A stretch of DNA of 37,813 nt from Clostridiales bacterium (GTDB taxonomy: Bacteria > Bacillota > Clostridia > Oscillospirales > CAG-272): NCBI GenBank assembly GCA_003523225.1, contig DPGK01000030.1, positions 457 through 38,269 of the forward strand, read 5' to 3'. The notes below the pieces were generated by a model. It worked only from the letters and a program-made list of their open reading frames with translations, had not been told where the DNA came from and made no database searches. Below, piece after piece: positions 33,024 through 37,813 of the stretch. Both the position numbers and the translations under genes were made by a program. Positions within the stretch are counted from its first letter, which is position 1; each line of letters begins with the position of its first letter.

Positions 33024-33241
33024 GAAAAGAATATATCAAGCCTATGATGGCGGTCGAACCGCTTAAGCTCGATCATCCGATAGCCGCCAACTGCAATGCG
33101 GATTATGATGACATCAGATCCCTTATCGACCTTAGTTTCTTCTGGGATGACTGCAACTTCAAGTGGCAGGATACCACAAACGGCATGGGTCATGACACCG
33201 TTTGCTACCACAGCAATGTGCGCACGGCGTTTACCTCATAA
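33020..33241 (+). CDS. 73-residue Cys-containing peptide, candidate RiPP precursor
   Basis: The ATG overlaps the stop of the giant protein gene and follows AAAAAAGGA by 9 bp. The 73 residues have no signal peptide. The N-terminal part MRKEYIKPMMAVEPLKLDHP looks like the Lys-Tyr-x2-Pro leader-type start seen in many small gut-bacterial peptides. The second half is rich in Cys (25, 45, 62), Asp, Asn, Trp and His: FFWDDCNFKW followed by GMGHDTVCYHSN. Leader-plus-core architecture and position among a PqqD protein, a kinase-like protein and a radical SAM/SPASM enzyme make it the most likely substrate of this system. No family name is known to me. That the peptide is modified is an inference. Confidence 0.72.
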   Translation: MRKEYIKPMMAVEPLKLDHPIAANCNADYDDIRSLIDLSFFWDDCNFKWQDTTNGMGHDTVCYHSNVRTAFTS

Positions 33242-33247
33242 CACTTA

Positions 33248-34111
33248 ATGACGTTTCTGTATTGCTTCCGCATATGCGACCTTGATCTTCGGATAGAATC
33301 TTCGCGGGAGCTGAATTTTCCCGACTGCTTTTCTCCATTCTCCGCCGAACGGGAGACCGCTCGGGTGCCGGACATACGTATATCGGTCGAGTTCGGCACT
33401 TATCCGGTCTGCCCCGGCGTGGAATGGAAGAAAAATGTCCTTTTGCAGAACGGCGAGACCGCTCAGCGCTACTTCTGGCGCGACGGGCAGTATGTTTACC
33501 GCATTGAACCGGGGGATGATAGCGCGCCTTATCGGCTTATTATCCCCCCTGAGTATGCGGACGCCTTCTGTAAAAGCGCAAACTGGCTTCTGTACCTTGC
33601 AATGGAACGAATGCTTTTGCGACAAGGGCGCATCGTGCTTCATGCTTCGGCGGTGATCTACCGCTCGCAGGCGTATGTGTTCACCGCACCCTCGGGCGGC
33701 GGCAAATCAACGCAGGCGCAGATATGGGCGGACAGCCTCGGAGCGGAAATACTTAACGGCGACAAGGTAGTGCTTGCTCCCGGCGCGGACAAATGCACGG
33801 CATACGGAAGCCCGATTGCCGGAAGCTCAGAAGTATACCGCAATGCAAGTGCGCCTGTCGCTGCGATCATCAGAATCGTAAAAAGCGGAGTCAACCGCGT
33901 CTCGCGCCTTGACGCGCGGAGCGGATATACCCTGCTGTACAGCGAGCTTGTTAAAAGCAAGTGGGATCGCTCATTCAACATAAGCTTACTTAAATCGGTT
34001 GAGGAAGTTATAAAGACAACATCATTGCTTACCCTTGAATGTCTTCCGGACAGATCGGCGGCTGAATGTGTACTCAGCTGTATTGGGAAAGCGGAAAGCG
34101 AAAAAAAATGA
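33248..34111 (+). CDS. HPr-kinase-like / PEP-carboxykinase-like P-loop protein
   Basis: The 287-residue protein has a C-terminal nucleotide-binding domain of the HPr kinase/PEP carboxykinase superfamily. LHASAV (131-136) precedes the P-loop APSGGGKST (147-155, Lys153), and LNGDK (169-173) supplies the acidic residue. The N-terminal 120 residues (beta-rich, with YFWRDGQYVYRIE) are typical of the HprK-related proteins found in peptide-modification clusters, sometimes with PqqD. Related kinases phosphorylate lasso peptide precursors, so this protein may modify or regulate the 73-residue peptide. It could equally act on another protein. The start lies 6 bp after the peptide stop, without a good ribosome-binding sequence, so translation is probably coupled. 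It overlaps the GH20 gene by 4 bp. Confidence 0.75.
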   Translation: MTFLYCFRICDLDLRIESSRELNFPDCFSPFSAERETARVPDIRISVEFGTYPVCPGVEWKKNVLLQNGETAQRYFWRDGQYVYRIEPGDDSAPYRLIIPPEYADAFCKSANWLLYLAMERMLLRQGRIVLHASAVIYRSQAYVFTAPSGGGKSTQAQIWADSLGAEILNGDKVVLAPGADKCTAYGSPIAGSSEVYRNASAPVAAIIRIVKSGVNRVSRLDARSGYTLLYSELVKSKWDRSFNISLLKSVEEVIKTTSLLTLECLPDRSAAECVLSCIGKAESEKK

Positions 34112-36600
34112 AAAAATCAGACTATGTAAAAAAAACATTGGCTCTGTTCCTTACCCTTGTATGCGTATCCTCCACAATGCACGCGGCAACCTTCGCAGCT
34201 AACGAATGGACGCCGGCTGCCGACACTGAATTATTCATCGTTTCGACAGCGGACTTCAGCGTGTCGGATGAAAGCCTGACAGATCAGGTAAAGCTCTTTG
34301 CCGCCGAGCTTAAGGAAAAAGGCATAATGAGCGCTGTCCCGTCAATTTCATACGGAGCAGCGGAAAAGGCAGGAGCCAATGACATTCTGCTTGTGCTTGA
34401 TTCCACACTCGGCATTGCTTCTCAGGGTTACAGAATAACCGCCGGAAGCAGCTCGGTAACGGTTTCGGCGTCGGACGCCGACGGTCTGTTCTACGGCTGC
34501 CGCAAGCTGATACGTCAGCTTGTTATCTCCGGAAGCGTGACCGATGTGTCAAGCTCGCCCGCTGTCGCCGAAAGAGCGCTCTCGCTTGACTGCGGCAGAA
34601 AATACTACACCGTCGATTGGATAAAGCAGCTTATCCGTGAGCTGTCATGGTCTGATATGAATGCTCTGGTGCTGCACTTCTCCGAGGAAATGGGCTTGGG
34701 GCTTGAAAGCAAGACCTACCCATGGCTGGCTGGACGCGACGGTACGCTCTGTGTCTCCGCTGAAGTTGCCACGGACAACCGCTATCTGACGCAGGATGAG
34801 CTTCGTGAGATCGCGGAATACGCCCGGCTTTATCATGTAAAGCTGATCCCCTCCTTTGATTCACCCGGACATATGAACTATATTGTGAAGAAGTTCAATG
34901 AAAAGTCCGCATCAGAATCGTGGAGCTTTACCTATAACGGCACTACTTATGATATCACCAAAGGAACGGTCGATATAGGAAATTACTATCATTACAATGG
35001 AAAAAAAGCCATAGTACAGGGTTCACGGAATAAAAATTACTCCAGGGGAATCGATATTTCAAACAAGATCGCCGTTGCATTTACACGAAGCCTTGTTGAG
35101 GAATATGCAACGCTGTTCCGTGAGCTTGGTTGCACCGCTTTTGATATTGGCGGTGACGAGCTTCTGGGATGGGGAGCTTCCTTAAGTTCATCTGTTTCAA
35201 AATGGAAGCAGCTTGATCATTGGAAAAAAGCTGCCCAAGATAGAAGCGGCAACAGCAACGCGGTCGCCTACGACGCGTTCATGTACTACATGAACGATCT
35301 TTATGAGCTTGTCAGCGGTCTTGGATATACCTCCGTGCGTATGTGGAACGATGACGCGCTGCGTTCCGCCGATACCGGCTGGAGCAAAGTAGTCACGCTT
35401 AATGAAAACATCGAGATCCTTTACTGGACGCCCGACGCAAACAGCTCGACTAATAATGTATGGACATATCTAAACGCAGGTTATAAGGTCTATAATTATC
35501 TGAACGAATATAATTACTATGTGTTAGGAAAAGCCACCACATACTCCAAAGCCAATCAGGAATCCATCTATACCTCCTGGAACCCCTATGTGTTTGACCC
35601 TGTTTCGTCAGTACCCGGAGGGAAAAATACCGCTATCGGGAATGCAAATGTAAAAGGCAGCGCATTCTGCATCTGGTGCGACAACCCCTCCGCGCAGGAA
35701 GAATCCACCGTCATGAGCAATATCCTTCCGATGCTCCGCGCTCACGGTGCCAAATCGTGGGACGCACAGGCGGAAAAGACGGTTGCTTACTCTACATTCA
35801 AATCAAATATCGACAAGCTCGGCAACGCGCCAGCCTCCGGTCCGGCTGTTCAAGACATATATATCGTTCCGAACACTTCTGCGCTGGAAGCGGCAATATC
35901 GGAATTTTCCGGACTTGACGGAAGCGCCTACACAGACGACACTTTTGCGGCATACCGCAGCGCCGTGTCTGCCGGACAGGCTGTGCTTGCTTCCTCAAAG
36001 CCCACCCAGGCACAGATCGATGCCGCCCTCGCCAATATCCAAACCGCCAAAGCGGCTCTTAAGGAAATCGGCGCGCTCGATTATACCGCCCTTGACGCGG
36101 CGCTTAAGGAATTTGAAGCCTGCGATAAGACTCTCTACACCGACGAAACATATACCGCGTACTCAAAGGCAGCCTCAGACGCAAAAGCACTGAAAGCGGG
36201 CGGCGCGTCAGCACAGGAAGACATTGACGCGGCGGTTGCACTTCTTGAGACCCGCAAGGGTCAGCTCAGAAAGAAATCTGAGGTTGGCACCGAAGCATGG
36301 ATGGTCTCCATCGCCTCCCAAAGCTCCGGCTGTCTGCTCGGCAAGACCGTTACTCTGAGCGTAGGAGTAAAAACCTCCTGCGGGATCACAGGATTTGAGG
36401 TATACGACGATCTCGGCAACCGTGTAGAGCTTAGCCGGGTAAAGTTTATTGACATTGACGCCAAAAAACCGGACAAGCAGTTTGTTTACCTTATGTTCAG
36501 GACAACCGACAAAGGTCAACGCACATACACCGTATATGCGGTAGATTCTTCCGGTAAGCGCTCGCCCGACAGCCTGAGCTGTAACATAAAAGTAAAATAA
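34108..36600 (+). CDS. Secreted GH20 beta-N-acetylhexosaminidase-like enzyme with two FIVAR domains
   Basis: The start is the ATG at 34108, overlapping the HprK-like stop; the 830 residues begin with a signal peptide (MKKSDYVKKTLALFLTLVCV). Residues about 50-150 resemble the GH20b alpha/beta domain. The catalytic barrel follows with YYTVDWIKQLIRELSWSDMNALVLH, IPSFDSPGHMNYIV and the Asp-Glu pair in FDIGGDELLGW (Asp350, Glu351), the hallmark of retaining GH20 enzymes. Two FIVAR repeats (about 590-650 and 652-712) carry YTDDTFAAYRSAV and YTDETYTAYSKAA. The last ~105 residues form an Ig-like domain resembling that of the giant protein at 28521. GH20 enzymes release N-acetylglucosamine, N-acetylgalactosamine or lacto-N-biose from host glycans. 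The barrel segment 34900-35640 is AT-richer than the flanks. Confidence 0.85.
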   Translation: MKKSDYVKKTLALFLTLVCVSSTMHAATFAANEWTPAADTELFIVSTADFSVSDESLTDQVKLFAAELKEKGIMSAVPSISYGAAEKAGANDILLVLDSTLGIASQGYRITAGSSSVTVSASDADGLFYGCRKLIRQLVISGSVTDVSSSPAVAERALSLDCGRKYYTVDWIKQLIRELSWSDMNALVLHFSEEMGLGLESKTYPWLAGRDGTLCVSAEVATDNRYLTQDELREIAEYARLYHVKLIPSFDSPGHMNYIVKKFNEKSASESWSFTYNGTTYDITKGTVDIGNYYHYNGKKAIVQGSRNKNYSRGIDISNKIAVAFTRSLVEEYATLFRELGCTAFDIGGDELLGWGASLSSSVSKWKQLDHWKKAAQDRSGNSNAVAYDAFMYYMNDLYELVSGLGYTSVRMWNDDALRSADTGWSKVVTLNENIEILYWTPDANSSTNNVWTYLNAGYKVYNYLNEYNYYVLGKATTYSKANQESIYTSWNPYVFDPVSSVPGGKNTAIGNANVKGSAFCIWCDNPSAQEESTVMSNILPMLRAHGAKSWDAQAEKTVAYSTFKSNIDKLGNAPASGPAVQDIYIVPNTSALEAAISEFSGLDGSAYTDDTFAAYRSAVSAGQAVLASSKPTQAQIDAALANIQTAKAALKEIGALDYTALDAALKEFEACDKTLYTDETYTAYSKAASDAKALKAGGASAQEDIDAAVALLETRKGQLRKKSEVGTEAWMVSIASQSSGCLLGKTVTLSVGVKTSCGITGFEVYDDLGNRVELSRVKFIDIDAKKPDKQFVYLMFRTTDKGQRTYTVYAVDSSGKRSPDSLSCNIKVK

Positions 36601-36606
36601 TAAACC

Positions 36607-36640
36607 TGCGGGCTGCCGCGCGTATGCGCCACAGCCCGCA
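36607..36640 (+). other. Hairpin between GH20 and radical SAM genes
   Basis: TGCGGGCTG (36607-36615) pairs with CAGCCCGCA (36632-36640), with an inner GCGC/GCGC stem. It lacks a U-tract, so it may reduce rather than stop transcription into the radical SAM gene, or protect the upstream mRNA. Confidence 0.5.
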
Positions 36641-36661
36641 CACTGTAAAGGAGATAATGCG

Positions 36662-37756
36662 GTGGCGGATGCAGGAATAAAAAAATATCTTTTCATGAAA
36701 GCGGCATCAGGCAGGATACCGATCAGCGGCACCTTTGAGCTGACGCCGAGATGCAACCTCAACTGCAAGATGTGCTATATCAGGATGAGCGGCGACGAGC
36801 AGACCCGGACCGGCAAAGAGCTTACTGCGGACGAGTGGATAAAGCTCGGCGGCGAAGCCGTAAAGAGCGGTATGATATATCTGCTTCTTACCGGCGGCGA
36901 ACCTATGCTCCGCCCCGACTTCTGCGAAATATACGAGGCAATGATCAGAATGGGAGTCATCATGTCCGTGAACACCAACGGCACAATGATAAGTCCCCGG
37001 ATCGTTTCGCTTTTCAGCAAGCACCCACCGGAAAAAGTGAGTATATCCTTATACGGCGCTTCGCCCGAAACGTACGCCGCTCACTGCGGAAGCAGCGCGG
37101 CATTCGATGAAGCAATGCAGGGTATAATGGCTCTCAAAAAGGCTGGGGTCTATGTAAATCTGAACACCACCTTCACAAAAGACAATATCTCCGACATGAA
37201 CGCCATCGTCGGGTTCGCCAAAAAAGAGGATATCCCGATTCGTATGACAGGCTTTTTGTTCCCTCCGGTTCGCCGCAGCCGTAAAGACGGCGGATATTCC
37301 ATGACTCCGGAGGAAACAGGCAGAAGGCAGGCTCGCTTTGATAAGCTGACGCTGACTCCGGCTGAGGCCGCGGCGCGCCGGGCGCGTATATCCTCCTGCA
37401 CACAGGATGTATCTGCGGACGAGACCTGCCGCGAGTGCAGTCACGCCTCATGCATTGCAGGCAAAGGCGCGTTCTGGCTGAGCTGGGACGGCATGATGTA
37501 CCCATGCGGAATGCTCCCCGACCGCGCGGTGGACGCACGTCATGTGGGCTTTGATGAGGCGTGGCAGGCGACCTGCAAAAGCATGGATAAAGCCTGCATA
37601 CCCGCCGAATGCCTCGGCTGCAAATACAGAAGCGTGTGTCCGATATGCACCGCAGTGCCGCAAACGCTTAGCGGTTCGGAGGACGTCGTTCCGCGTGAGC
37701 TTTGCCGACAGGTCAGGGCGTATGTGGACGAGTTCATGACCCCTTACAGCGACTGA
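36662..37756 (+). CDS. Radical SAM/SPASM peptide-modifying enzyme
   Basis: The 364-residue protein starts at GTG, 7 bp after AAAGGAG. The radical SAM site is CNLNCKMC (Cys31, Cys35, Cys38), followed by LLLTGGEPMLRPDFCEIYEAM, VNTNGTMIS and VSISLYGASPETYAAH. The C-terminal third carries the SPASM-type auxiliary cluster: CTQD, CRECSHASC, MMYPCGMLPD, then CLGCKYRSVCPICTA. SPASM enzymes (PqqE, AlbA, the sacti- and ranthipeptide synthases) use S-adenosylmethionine and extra iron-sulfur clusters to form thioether or carbon-carbon crosslinks in peptides. With a PqqD protein and a small Cys-containing peptide in the same operon, modification of that peptide is the natural prediction. An unrelated maturation role, for instance on the large secreted proteins, cannot be excluded. 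Confidence 0.88.
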   Translation: MADAGIKKYLFMKAASGRIPISGTFELTPRCNLNCKMCYIRMSGDEQTRTGKELTADEWIKLGGEAVKSGMIYLLLTGGEPMLRPDFCEIYEAMIRMGVIMSVNTNGTMISPRIVSLFSKHPPEKVSISLYGASPETYAAHCGSSAAFDEAMQGIMALKKAGVYVNLNTTFTKDNISDMNAIVGFAKKEDIPIRMTGFLFPPVRRSRKDGGYSMTPEETGRRQARFDKLTLTPAEAAARRARISSCTQDVSADETCRECSHASCIAGKGAFWLSWDGMMYPCGMLPDRAVDARHVGFDEAWQATCKSMDKACIPAECLGCKYRSVCPICTAVPQTLSGSEDVVPRELCRQVRAYVDEFMTPYSD

Positions 37757-37772
37757 CGCGGCAGCAAGTACA

Positions 37773-37813
37773 GTGAAATATATAATCATAGAATCCCCCC
37801 ACGCGGGCGCTTT
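37773..37813 (+). CDS. Start of a further gene, cut by the window end
   Basis: A GTG at 37773, 16 bp after the radical SAM stop, opens a frame VKYIIIESPHAGA that stays open to the last base. The hydrophobic beta-strand start and close spacing suggest another small gene of the same operon. No good ribosome-binding sequence is visible and only 13 codons can be read, so the call is tentative. Confidence 0.4.
   Translation, partial: MKYIIIESPHAGA

Overview
The window looks like chromosomal DNA from a Gram-positive anaerobe of the class Clostridia, probably a gut Oscillospirales-type bacterium known from a genome assembly. This is an inference. It rests on the lepA-hemW gene pair, a DUF1292 protein, a CsaB-type cell-wall pyruvyl transferase, FIVAR and fibro-slime surface modules, many consensus TTGACA-17-TATAAT promoters, and fairly GC-rich genes separated by AT-richer gaps. 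Nothing was searched; all family calls come from reading motifs.

Layout. 1-7.2 kb: a small two-helix membrane protein, a diacylglycerol-kinase-type lipid kinase, a leftward pair (propeller-like protein plus sugar-phosphate-isomerase-like TIM barrel), a glycosyltransferase-CsaB fusion, and a 10-TM metal/arsenic-exporter-like permease. 7.4-8.5 kb: two gene remnants, both missing their 5' ends, meet head to head near 8190. This marks a rearrangement or an assembly join. 8.5-19.9 kb: a carbohydrate region. It holds two tandem glycoside-hydrolase-like paralogues, a membrane-anchored CBM9-like protein, and then a sugar-phosphate operon (FGGY kinase, FucI-like isomerase, TIM-like isomerase, SIS isomerase, YjbQ). 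A fructose-6-phosphate-aldolase-type enzyme and a LacI regulator follow, with nearly matching promoters. 20.2-24.3 kb, leftward: tRNA-Tyr and tRNA-Thr, DUF1292, hemW and lepA. 24.5-27.5 kb: an SPFH protein with zinc ribbons (leftward), then an ECF transporter S component and a class-I glutamine-amidotransferase-like hydrolase (rightward). 27.5-28.1 kb is gene-free and holds an interspersed repeat and strong hairpins.

The most interesting part is the rightward operon from 28.1 kb to the window end. Its order is: PqqD-type RRE protein, 1500-residue secreted fibro-slime protein, 73-residue Cys-containing peptide, HPr-kinase-like P-loop protein, secreted GH20 hexosaminidase with two FIVAR repeats, radical SAM/SPASM enzyme, and the first codons of another gene. 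Three junctions overlap as ATGA and one has a 6-bp gap. A PqqD protein, a SPASM enzyme, a kinase-like protein and a small peptide are the parts of a RiPP (ribosomally made, post-translationally modified peptide) system. Here they are interleaved with two large secreted proteins whose C-terminal domains look homologous. I know of no described system with this composition, so it is the leading candidate for a new one.
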